Below are positions 55,381 through 64,000 of a stretch of DNA of 64,000 bases, in pieces. Positions within the stretch are counted from its first letter, which is position 1; each line of letters opens with the position of its first letter. The position numbers and the translations under genes are program-made. The stretch is from Gnetum montanum (Eukaryota; Streptophyta; Gnetopsida; Gnetales; Gnetaceae). The notes below the pieces were generated by a model. It saw only the letters and a program-made list of their open reading frames with translations. It was not told the origin of the DNA and ran no database searches. The stretch is from the NCBI GenBank assembly GCA_015680685.1, contig MNCI01035156.1, forward strand, positions 603,572 through 667,571, read 5' to 3'.

Positions 55381-55964
55381 TAGCCACTGGGTGTCTTCCT
55401 ATCGTGTGGCTATTTCATATAGGCACTTTTGTATATTAATTTCTTGTGCACACCGATTGCATGTAGGTAATGCTAAACTTTGCATAAACCATGATTTCTA
55501 CACGCAATGGCACCCTGTGTCACTATATGTGATATATGGAACCTTCTTCTTCTCGATCTTTCCGAAAGTATTTTTCTTGGATACTCTAGGAAAAGATCAC
55601 GAATGCCTAGGCGTGCATCTATTGTACTTAGCCATGCTCTTCCCATTATTATTGGGAAGTTCCCCTTGCTGTTAGTTACTTGTATCACTAGAAAATCCAC
55701 TAGGTATAACCACCCATAAACAGTGGTAACAATGTCCTCCACTAGTCCCAAGGGGATAGTGATGGACTAGTCAGCTAGCTCAAGTCGAATGTTACTCTTC
55801 CTTAATGGAGGAAGGTTCCAGGCTTTGTACATCTCTTATGATATTAGGTTGGCGTCAGAACCTGAGTCCAAAAGAGCTTTACAAGGTTCATTCCCAGCAA
55901 CTTGGGGGGAAATTAGGGGACTTCTAGGGTTGGAGAATTTCTTGGGAAGGTAGCCCACCTTAAT
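55381..55964 (-). pseudogene. Aspartic protease of A2
   Basis: NEPCKALLDSGSDANLIS near 55850-55890 keeps D-S-G; the following codon is a stop (TAA), then EMYKAWNLPPLRKSNIRLEL. The second half reads WLYLVDFLVIQVTNSKGNFP and IIMGRAWLSTIDARLGI. It runs without an obvious gap into the RT N-terminus. Confidence 0.82.
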
Positions 55965-58534
55965 CTAGTCCGTGATGGTATCTGCCCACATAATCGTGTG
56001 CATTGGGCTTGACTTTTCCATCAAAGAAGGTCCTGAAACTTTATTTGGTATGGAGGTGTTTAGATGTTCAACCGCTTGTGAGGGTGAGGGCTTAGTTGGA
56101 TTGTTAGTTCTGAAGAAAGGTCTTTTTGGCATAAGATTTTTAGAATCAACTGGGAATTGGGGATTTGAAGCCCTCATGATGTTGGGTTGTTGCGGTTGAG
56201 TGGGATATACTCTTTGCATTGGTGGAGCGGTTAGTGGTGGAGCTATTGGCGTAAGAGTGGCGGATGGATTCAGAGGATGGTATGTATGTGGTGTGTTCCC
56301 CATCGGAGAAAGAGTCCTAGAATACTCCTAAACCTGGTAGTGACATTGTCGAGTTGCGTGACCTATAGAGTCACTTGGAGAAACCAGCTGCTGCACGTAA
56401 TAGCCATATGGGTCTTGTTGCCGATAACAGTATTGTTGTCTAGGTGGTGGCATCCCTCATGACTGTGGGTGTTGCCACTACTGATGTTTCTTGATAGGTT
56501 GTGGCAGAGTTCCACTTGGATAATATGTTAATGGTTGGTGGAACTACTTTGGGTTACCTTGGGGATAAGGTAACCTTCGAGGTGCTTGCCATTTGTTAAG
56601 TCTTGGGTTAAGTGCATACACCCTAGACTCTTGCAGATGTGAGATTATTGGGCAACATCCCTTAGGGTGGTCATATTGGCAGATCTCACATCCACCGTCA
56701 TTTTCCATATTAGAGTCCACAACCTCATTGACGATTGTCATTTTCCCCTTACCCTTGCTACGTGCATGGTCTGAATCTCTCATCTTTTTCTTATCATGGT
56801 CACTACTTCGTTCCTTAGACTCCTTTACAATTTTTAAATAGTTTTGAATCTACTGTCTAAGAAGTCACACATTTGATCTACCTTAGCTGACACTTTGATT
56901 GTTAACTTTTGAAGCGACAAGGTTTTTCTATTCACCAACTCTTTGAGTGGTGACTCATCCTCTTCCTCACAAAATCTTACTCCCTTCTTTCAGATGGAAT
57001 GATTGCAGTTATATTCTTCTGCACTTTCTCTTTTCCGTAGCTCTCCTTCTTCCTTAGCTACTTGCTCCAACAATCTATGAACTTCATGGGACCTAAGTTC
57101 AGATAATCTCCCTTGGGCATATGTCCCAAGGGTTCTCCTAGTTTCGTGTCTTAGCCCATCTATGAGGTGGCATAGTTGATCCTCTTGTGCGTAACCATGG
57201 CCCGACCAACGATGTAGCAATGCATAATATCGGCCCATGAAAGCATCCAAGGGTTCATGATTACCCTACTTCCATCCTTGGATCTGCTTACACAAGTTGG
57301 ACACTCTGGAGTACGTTTGGTATTTATCGTTAAACAATTCTAGCATCGTACTCCACCATCTAATGGATTCCGATTCTAAGGACCGGTACCAACTCTCTAC
57401 TTCTTTTATGAGTGTGCTAGGAAAGAACTTTAACTTATGCCACTTATTTTCAATATTCTGCAAGGCACATGCATCATGGAATTCCTGTAAGTGTTTCTGA
57501 GAATCAACGTTGTATCCCCCTTCAAATCGTGGGATATTATTCATGTCTAGTCTCTTGATCCGACTATCTTTATGGTGCCTTGTAGGTATTCTCATAGCCT
57601 CTGTAATGTCTAACATACTTTGGGTTGCTAGTAGGGGTTCTTCATGATCATCTCTCTCATGACGTCTATGATGCCTACGTGGTTCCCTACTTTCCCTTCT
57701 ACCATGCCTTGATTCTCTCGAATGCCCTCGTCCTTACTCTCGACTCTCTCATCAAGGTCTCTCATTTTGCTTATCCTTACCATTATCCTCACAGTTGTGC
57801 TCTTTGTGACTACATCCAGATGTGGAAGGAGAGGGTGAATGATGCAATGAAGGGGAAGAAGAAGGGGAACCATCGCCATGATGATGTTCCTTACCTTCTC
57901 TTCGGTGGCTATGGCCCCGATCGTGATGACAATCCGAATGCTTGCCCTTATCTTGTGTTTTTGTTCCCTCATTGAACACTTGGTATTCATGGGAATTAGA
58001 ACCAGGGTTGGGAATTGTAGAGCGTAGGTTCTGATACCCCACCTCCTCACTATCATTAGAAGGGGGAACATCATCTTGTGGAGAACCTATTGAGATAGGT
58101 TCATCACCCTTAATTTCTCTTATGACATGCGAAACATTGTGGGGTCCTTTGCCCTTCAAAGATGTGTGGTAACTCTCCTTCCATGCATCCCATTGATGTT
58201 GTGCCACTATGGGATCATAATCCCTTGTGTCATAATCTTCTGCAACATATTCAATGTATGGCTGCATCATGTCTATTTGTGCAAGAGCACGAAGGAGCAT
58301 GTTGGGGATAGCACGATCTGGAGGTAACACTATGTTACCTTAAAAATCTCGCCAATGCAGTTGTTCATCCTGATGGAGGATAAAGGTAAAATCAGGTATA
58401 TACTCATCGTGATGAGTATACACTTCCCAATACTCTTGGGGAATTGGTGGATCTGGGTTATGTGTGTTAGATCCCCGACTGTCTCTTGTGTGACCCCTAG
58501 GTGGTGAAGTGCTTTTATGAGAAGAAGAAGACAT
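55965..58534 (-). pseudogene. gag of A2
   Basis: Starts MSSSSHKSTSPPRGHTRDSR at 58534 and stays in one frame to 56990 (about 515 codons) apart from a handful of stops (one TAA in HWRDF*GN, a TGA pair near 57770). Order: acidic N-terminus, His/Ser-rich tract (HSDCHHDRGHSHRREGKEHH), Arg/Glu/His-rich tract (RRHHRRHERDDHEE), capsid core (MNNIPRFEGGY, VESWYRSLESESIRWWSTML, FMGRYYALLHRWSGHGYAQE). A frameshift precedes the zinc knuckle CEICQYDHPKGC (about 56670-56700) and a Pro/Gln/Asn-rich linker (YHPLNPSATLTPIAPPLT). Confidence 0.85.
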
Positions 58535-58660
58535 TGTTATCTTGTTGGTGTGCTATTGACCATTGTTTAAAATTTCTTCTGATTAACCCTAAGGGTTTTT
58601 TTAAGCTTCCCAATGATGTGGATGATTTTCTATGTTCTACTTAGCGCACAAACAACTTAG

Positions 58661-58678
58661 TCCCCGGCAACGGTGCCA
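58661..58678 (-). other. Primer-binding site of A2 (tRNA-Asp type)
   Basis: The minus strand TGGCACCGTTGCCGGGGA differs at one base from the tRNA-Asp complement typical for Athila elements and stands one base from the 5' LTR. Confidence 0.88.
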
Positions 58679-58679
58679 A

Positions 58680-59510
58680 TGATGAGTGGTGAGGTACCCC
58701 TACACTCAACCATACGAATACAATCGTTACATGCGTGATCCGGTCAAACTCCACAAACTAAGTGCCCACACACCTTATGAAACACTTAAGGTTAGTTGTT
58801 CGTTGTCTTCCCAGACTTACTTGTATTTGTCATGGTTGTATGGTTAAGTAAGTCTGAGGTATGTGATTTTTATGTCTTTTACCTTTTATCACCTATGCTA
58901 ATGAGGAAAAGGGTGAAGAGACTAGGTAACTAATTTTAACTAACTAAGTTCTAATGCCTAGCATCAATATCTTTCCCACTTTCCATTCACACCTTGAACT
59001 AATGTAGCCTTTTGGGATTACCAAACGCTATTCGTTGTTGGGATTACCAAGTGTAGCGCACGTGCTTGAAGCAATCGTACTGAATGCACTTAACTAGGAG
59101 TGTTGAGGGTTGAGAAAGATTAATTAACTAATAAATCGTTTAACCATTTAACATTAATTAAAGTCCTATTTAGCTTAGTCCATGCACTACAAGGTTTATC
59201 CAAACGTTTTTCTTTATTTCTGTACACAAACTTGTGCTCAGGTACAATATTTGCTCAAATAAAGATCTATTCACTTTGGGACTCCTACTACGGGCACATG
59301 GAAATTATTCTATCTCTAGAGAGGTAAAACTACCAGAGTTTCGCTAAGGGTATAAATCTAGATGGAGAAACAAGGGGGAGCCACCTCTTATTTATAGATT
59401 TAGAGGCGCACTATGATATCGCGTACGTGATATCGCAGGAGAAGGCACAATATCGCGTATGATACATCGTGTATGCAATATCGTGGCCCATGTGATATTG
59501 TGTCCCATCA
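58680..59510 (-). repeat. 5' LTR of A2 (831 bp)
   Basis: Starts TGATGAGTGGTGAGG and ends GTGTCCCATCA. Minus-strand TATAAATA at 59396-59389 and AATAAA at 59218-59213. GATATCGCGTACGTGATATCG near 59416-59436 is a near-palindrome, followed by more GATATC variants. Confidence 0.92.
59389..59396 (-). promoter_or_regulatory. LTR TATA box of A2
   Basis: TATAAATA on the minus strand in the 5' LTR, conserved in position with A1 (9930), A3 (60984) and the + strand LTRs. Confidence 0.55.
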
Positions 59511-59515
59511 ATTAC
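59511..59515. repeat. Target-site duplication ATTAC, right copy (A2)
   Basis: Exact repeat of 49507-49511. Confidence 0.88.
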
Positions 59516-59768
59516 TTTAATCCTTGTTCTTTATTCTTTTGCGACTTAGAACATAAAACATAAAAATGATAAAAATTGTATGCCTTAGCTATACTTAGTC
59601 ATACCCTTGTACCTTACAAGTGTAATTAGAAAGACAAAAATTGCAACATTAATTTCACCTCCTAGATCGATGCACTAACGAAATCTAGAGTTTTTGGAAT
59701 TCGACTGAATCGCTAAGTTAATGCTAGTGATTCGTATGGTTGGGCTTAGGGTATACTCGCTACTCCAA
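59516..59768 (+). repeat. 3' LTR, right part (split by A2)
   Basis: Continues the LTR interrupted at 49511: TTTAATCCTTGTTC, TGCCTTAGCTATACTTAG, GTGATTCGTATGGTTGGGCTTAGGGTATACTCGCTACTCC. The last phrase matches the end of the LTR at 47080-47947 (GTATGGTTGGGCATAGGGGTACCTCACTACTCATTA). The final bases are mutated. Confidence 0.82.
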
Positions 59769-59975
59769 TCTATAAACAAAGGTTACTACATCATTGTTGC
59801 AAGAAAGCCATCAAAAGAAAGACCAAAGAAGACATGGGGAAAAATGATTGGACAATATTTGAAGAAATTAAAAATAAACAAGGATCTATCTCTTCATAGA
59901 TGTGAATGATGAAAAAGAACTGATGTAGCCGACTCCATTTTATTGAGACAAGACTAGGATGATGATGATAATAGT
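59769..59975 (+). pseudogene. 3' end of an RTE-type LINE
   Basis: One frame reads KPSKERPKKTWGKMIGQYLK, KLKINKDLSLHRCE, then two stops and KRTDVADSIL. This is the C-terminal signature seen in many plant RTE-type LINE proteins (RPKKTW...DL..L.......W...I.VADP). The DNA ends ATTGAGACAAGACTAGGATGATGATGATAATAG, a short trinucleotide tail as RTE elements have in place of poly(A). The 5' side is cut at or near the LTR end. Confidence 0.65.
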
Positions 59976-60261
59976 GAATTTCTGAATCTTTTCAGTTAGG
60001 CAAAAAAGCTATAATTGTATCCTTAATGAGCTTTGGTAGAGTGTGTTTGGATTTGAAAAAGTTGCTAAATGTATTCCAAATATAAGAAGATAGTTAATAG
60101 TTTCAACTTCTTGTTAGTGTAAAGTGCATGAATTATTATAGATAATGCATATGGATTATGCCTATATTATAATCTTGTAAGAGAATGATTCTATGTTTGA
60201 ATCTTAATGACGAACCATCTTGGATTGAGAACAAAATAATGTAATTTAGACGAAACATGTA
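59976..60261. other. No feature recognised
   Basis: A/T-rich spacer between the LINE tail and the A3 LTR. Confidence 0.45.
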
Positions 60262-61089
60262 TGATGAGTGGTGAGGTACCCCTACACTCAACCATACGAA
60301 TACGAGCATTACACATGCAATCTGGTCAAACTTTGTAGACGAACTAGTTATGGCATCTAGACAGTAAGCCTTAGGTCGCAGTTCGTTATCTTCCCACCTA
60401 GACTAGTATTAGCTTTGTCATGTATGGTTTAGTCCAAAGTGAGGTGTATGATGTGGTTTTAACCTAATGCTACTCCTGGGTATGATGGTAAATAAGATTA
60501 ACTAAGCTAAGAGAGAAAGGGTGAAAGAGAATCTAACTAGCCTAAGTGCGATAAGCATCCGTTCCTTGATTATCCGTACACATCTTGGACTTCGTGCATG
60601 ACTACCACTAGGATTACCAAGCGCAGATCCTAGGTACACTACTGGGTTACCAAGTAGTCACACTTAAATGCTTGTAATCAAGTCGTACTCATTCTGCGTT
60701 TAACATGAGTTTAAGGGTGAGAAGAGATTAACTAGGAAAACATTAAATAACAATTAAATAAATAATTAATCTAAGTGAATGTTGCAATGATGAAGTAATC
60801 TTAATCTTTATTTCCGGTCATGTGCATGTTCAAGTACGTCACACTCGAATAAAGGATGCCATATAATTACATTCACCACACTGTGGGCATACACTGGGAA
60901 ATATTCTATCTCTAGAAGGGTAAAACTACCAGAGTTTTGCTAAGGGACTAAAACTAGATGCGAAACAAGGGAGAGCTGCCTCTTATTTATAGAACTGGCG
61001 ACAGGTTGCGATATTGCGTACGTAATATCGTGACTTGGTTGTGATATCACGTACATGATATCACAGTTGCCTCAAATGATGACTCATCA
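60262..61089 (-). repeat. 3' LTR of A3 (828 bp)
   Basis: Starts TGATGAGTGGTGAGGTACCCC and ends GATGACTCATCA. Minus-strand TATAAATA at 60991-60984 and AATAAA at 60812-60807. GATATC-type motifs at 61010-61065. The outer flank is ATGTA; its partner is outside the window. Confidence 0.9.
60984..60991 (-). promoter_or_regulatory. LTR TATA box of A3
   Basis: TATAAATA on the minus strand at the family position. Confidence 0.5.
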
Positions 61090-61104
61090 TACCCCCATGA
61101 CTGA
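61090..61104 (-). other. Polypurine tract of A3
   Basis: On the minus strand TTCAGTCATGGGGGTA-type sequence borders the LTR, identical in its core to A1. Confidence 0.78.
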
Positions 61105-61256
61105 ATAAAAACCCATCTTTGAGCTACAGTGATTACACAGTGGATAGGTATGGGATTATTAGATGGGAAGAAATGGGATTATGCTGCAGTGTGGGATGAA
61201 AACAAAGTGAAGACACAACACAAACACTGTTCTACAACTACAAAATTGGGTGGAAA

Positions 61257-62016
61257 TCATGTAGTTCTAGGTGGCAATGGCTCCTCCATAGGTGTCTTTC
61301 CCTTTTCTTGCACTCTAGGTCTTGGGATTTGATGGCATTGAAGTATGGCTTGGAATTTCTCCTCTTGTAAGGCCTTGAGTGCCTTGGCACACGTGTAAGT
61401 TTGTGCTTGTGTCATAGAGGCATCCTATCTCTTTTTCTTCCACCATCCTTTTATTCTCTATCAAGAGTTTATTAAGTTGCTCGATTTTGAAAGTGTCCAG
61501 CTGGTTCTGAGCAACCTTTGGCCGTGTATTCAGAAGGTTTAATATATCCAAAATGGCTTGAACAGAGAAATCAATAGTCACACCATAAAGGTTAACTGTG
61601 GTGCCTTCTTCTTTATTGTGCCAAAATTTGTATGTTTCCCCTAAGTACCAGGCACCGCTTTAAAAGAGGGTAGGCCATAAGGGAGACCCTTTGAGGTGGT
61701 CCCTAATAGCCTCAGGAGAAAACTCTACAAAAGATGCAAAATTTAATTCCACGATCACCATAGTGAATGTGGACCTTTCGTGGATAGCCTAAACACAATC
61801 CTGGGGCAACGTGAGATGTTGTCCTTGATCAGGTGCTGCAGTAGCTCCTCCTTCTGCTTGCCTTAATTGTACAATAGTAGGGTCTTCCTAGTGGACACTA
61901 AATGATTGTTCCTCCTACTTTGCATGTTGTTTGATAGGAACTTGTCCTTCACCTCTCCTAGGTCGTTTGATTGCACCTTGAGCAGGACCTTCCTGTTGTC
62001 TGCATTTTGGGGCCAT
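61257..62016 (-). pseudogene. Third ORF of A3, basic N-terminus and coiled coil
   Basis: Start codon at 62016: MAPKCRQQEGPAQGAIKRPR, a basic, possibly nuclear-targeting head. One frame to about 61440 with four stops (all TAG/TAA where Gln or similar is plausible), including FTMVIVELNFASFVEFSPEA, TYKFWHNKEEGTTVNLYGVT, IDFSVQAILDIL, then heptads NQLDTFKIEQLNKLLIENKR. After a frameshift: ASMTQAQTYTCAKALKALQE, EKFQAILQCHQIPRPRVQEK, ending at TGA 61257. The FVEFSPEAI phrase recalls the plant transposon-associated domain often annotated near Athila elements; that link is uncertain. No signal peptide or membrane helix is seen, so it is not a typical envelope protein. Confidence 0.6.
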
Positions 62017-64000
62017 CTGCAATCACACGGGGCCAATCATTAGTAAGGTTGTTACCAAAGTTAGGTTATACCTTATTGCTTACCTTAATAGATTTACTTT
62101 ATTCCCATGTGATGTTAATTATTGGAAGAACATGTCCCTAAAAGATTATAATGTTGAGTCCTTTTTTCTTAGGTGGTTTCCCAAATTTAATTTTTTGTTA
62201 TAGCTAAGAGGATGAAATTGTTTTTGACACATTTTATTCTTAATTTTACAACTAATTACCCTTAAAGATTTCCTTCGGGTGATGATGAATTTCAAAAAAT
62301 TTATGTGCTATTCAGCATGTGCCCCTCCTCCACGACTAAGCTGAACACTTTGGGTTCAAGTAGGTTCAAACAAAATGAAAATTGGAGTACCAGTGAGCGA
62401 GCTATGGATATGAAAGCAAGGGACGCGCAATTGTGAGTCGTAGAGAGGAATTTGAAAAACTTCCCCTATGTGAATAGTTGCAAATGATGTTGATTAGCAC
62501 AAGGGGGTTACATATATATATTTTCATCGAAGTTAGGGCACTTAGAGAATGTACCGAGTTTTTATGATTTTTTTTAAATCAACGTTGTAAGTTGAGGACA
62601 TTGGGTTATTATGAAGGAGTTCTAGGGTAATTCCATTAATTTGAAAGGCACAATTAATGATGATGGTGTGTATTTTATCAATAAAACCTTGGGTGGTAAG
62701 AAAAAGGTTATGTGATGGTTCATGGGAACGTTGAAATTCAGAGGGGTAATAGTAAGGAAAGAATGTTATGAAAAATAAGCTGAGGGTGAGAAATGGTGTG
62801 TGTGAGCTATATCATAAGTGAAGATTACAAAAGATTACACAAGTGGATCCTCCCCAAAGCAGGTTCCAACCTATAATGCCCTTGTGTAACCACACTTAAA
62901 GTGTCCGTGGGCACTAGAAGGGTTAAATGTAATCCACACTAATTCCACAAAACACACACATGTAAGTATCACCGGAATGAGTAAGGATTCTATGTTACAC
63001 ACGACATGAACTACAATCACATGAACAATGAGATGAGATGAACTATAGAAAGGATTGGAGAGATTGGGACATGAGGTAACTGACCCATAGCACAGTGCAT
63101 CCTGTGTGTAAAGCATGATTAATGTGCCATTAACCCATCATTCCAAGATCAAGACCAAGTCCATTCCTCTAATCAATGACATCGGATTGTTTCATCCCAT
63201 GATGACCAACTATGAGAGTACCATAACAACAAGGCATACAATTACTTGGTGTTTTATTCAAGGGAGGAGTGATGCTTGTTTTATGGCACTTTTCATTTTT
63301 CTTTTTCTTTCTTCTTCTTTTTCTTTTCCGATTGCTTAATCCATAGAAGCCACCAAACTTCAGGCATGGGTGCATGTCTTTCCAATGAGACCCCCCTAGA
63401 ACAACATTGGATTTTTGAGTGCCCTTTTTGATTACTCTTACTCCCATTTTTGTTAGATCTACAAGGATCTTAGTACAACCACGTTGCATGATAACTCCCA
63501 CAGACGTCACCAAAGAGAATCTGCAAGTCTCCTTGATGTCACACCCTAATCATTCCCTCTTGGTCCATCCTTCTTCATTTTGAGTATAATGAACACAAAA
63601 TTAATTTTAAGTTTTTAGAATGTCAAGAATATCACTGTACCCTAGAACAGAACCTCTTATTTATAGAATGGATGAGTGGGTGTAATGAGTTCACTGTCCA
63701 AATAATTGCTCACTTGAGACACGATAACATAAAACACACCTCAACCAATGATCTACATGAGTGTTTTATTCGTAGATGAGATTACTTACAAAAAATGTAA
63801 AAAGACAAAAACACGAAGAGATAAAAAAATAAAACAAAAGTTGAAAAAATAAAAAACCGGAAAATAAAAAGTTGTAAAATTAAAGAAAATGAAAAGTATT
63901 TATTAATCTTGCTTGCTATTAGAAGGGGGGATATCCTTCTTAGCTAAACAGTTGAGGATGGCAAGGATTAATAAATGACGACGGGGATCCTTGAATGTTG
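62017..64000 (-). other. 3' noncoding region of A3 to window edge
   Basis: It holds conserved boxes shared with A1, A2 and the 31.9-34.2 kb fragment: GATCCTCCCCAAAGCAGGTTCC (62847), GTCCGTGGGC (62902), CAGGCATGGGTGCATG and CTTGATGTCACACCC. A decayed PPT-like CCCTCCTCCACGACTAAGCTG stands at 62322. CCTCTTATTTATAGAA at 63654 is identical to the LTR TATA context and is unexplained. A pyrimidine run (CTTTTTCTTTCTTC) lies at 63300-63326. Integrase is not yet reached at 64000 as far as I can read. Confidence 0.55.

Larger units (their letters stand above)
49512..59510 (-). mobile_element. Athila-like Ty3/gypsy retrotransposon A2, complete but decayed
   Basis: A 10.0-kb sister of A1 with identical layout: 5' LTR 58680-59510, PBS, gag, protease, RT, RNase H, integrase, 3' noncoding, PPT, 3' LTR 49512-50408. 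Exact 5-bp target duplications. It is inserted antiparallel into an older LTR of the same family. Gag is close to continuous over 1.5 kb with in-frame stops, and RT retains both catalytic Asp, so A2 is better kept than A1. Confidence 0.92.
60262..64000 (-). mobile_element. Athila-like retrotransposon A3, 3' part (runs off window)
   Basis: 3' LTR (60262-61089), PPT, a coiled-coil third ORF (61257-62016), then the family's 3' blocks in A1/A2 order (62846-62920; CAGGCATGGGTGCATGTCTTTC near 63362; TTGATGTCACACCC near 63532). Pol and the 5' LTR should lie to the right of the window. It differs from A1 and A2 by having the extra ORF. Confidence 0.8.

Noticed and set aside
55391-58330. Several + frames of 60-116 codons opposite A2 gag and protease
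   Set aside because: They mirror the minus-strand coding frame and have no motifs of their own.
63169-63513. Open frame of 114 codons on the minus strand with a Lys/Arg-rich run
   Set aside because: It lies in the 3' noncoding region of A3; the basic run comes from a pyrimidine tract on the other strand, and A1 and A2 have no matching frame.

Overview
This window looks like heterochromatic or intergenic DNA of a seed plant with a large, repeat-filled nuclear genome. The evidence is: Athila-type and Tat-type Ty3/gypsy LTR retrotransposons with a tRNA-Asp-like primer site, a plant-type L1 LINE, an RTE-type LINE tail, tRNA-derived SINEs, about two-thirds A+T, no operons, and no intact gene. Every retroelement reading frame carries stops or frameshifts. 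The great age and low gene content would suit a gymnosperm, but that is inference. No functional host gene is supported.

Left block (1-16 kb): an L1-type LINE on the + strand is split by a complete minus-strand Athila-like element (A1, 122-10034, LTRs of 833 and 837 bp, target duplication ATCAC). The LINE reverse transcriptase resumes at 10040 and runs to about 11365. There it changes abruptly into a + strand Tat-lineage gypsy pol (RT, RNase H, second archaeal-type RNase H, integrase) with its 3' region, a 20-bp minisatellite and a TATA-bearing LTR-like segment. A cluster of tRNA-derived SINEs follows at 16.1-16.6 kb.

Middle block (16.6-47 kb): an unidentified coding fragment (17 kb); a second gypsy family with short LTRs and an unusual order gag, protease, second RNase H, RT, truncated RNase H and no integrase (minus strand, 21929-27251); a + strand LTR with its polypurine tract (28.9-29.8 kb); a decayed + strand Athila-like integrase and 3' tail (31.9-34.2 kb); a field of diverged repeats (34.5-35.7 kb); a low-copy-looking stretch with an unidentified coding fragment (36.6-37.2 kb); two more SINEs; and two coiled-coil pseudogenes (39.2 kb and 44-46 kb). 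Much of 40-44 kb holds nothing recognisable.

Right block (47-64 kb): two + strand LTRs of the Athila-like family flank a coiled-coil pseudogene. The second LTR is split by a complete minus-strand element (A2, 49512-59510, target duplication ATTAC), so relative insertion order can be read directly. An RTE-type LINE tail follows, then the 3' LTR and 3' part of a third minus-strand element (A3, 60262 to the window end) that carries a coiled-coil open reading frame between integrase and LTR, which A1 and A2 lack.

Across the window one theme repeats: a family of ~830-900 bp LTRs (TGATGAG...CTCATCA ends, GATATC palindromes at the U3 end, TATAAATA, AATAAA), several homologous coiled-coil ORFs in the third-ORF position, and repeated copies of a PPT-like motif inside the 3' region. 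Of these, the coiled-coil ORF family and the shuffled pol order of the second gypsy family are the best candidates for something little described.
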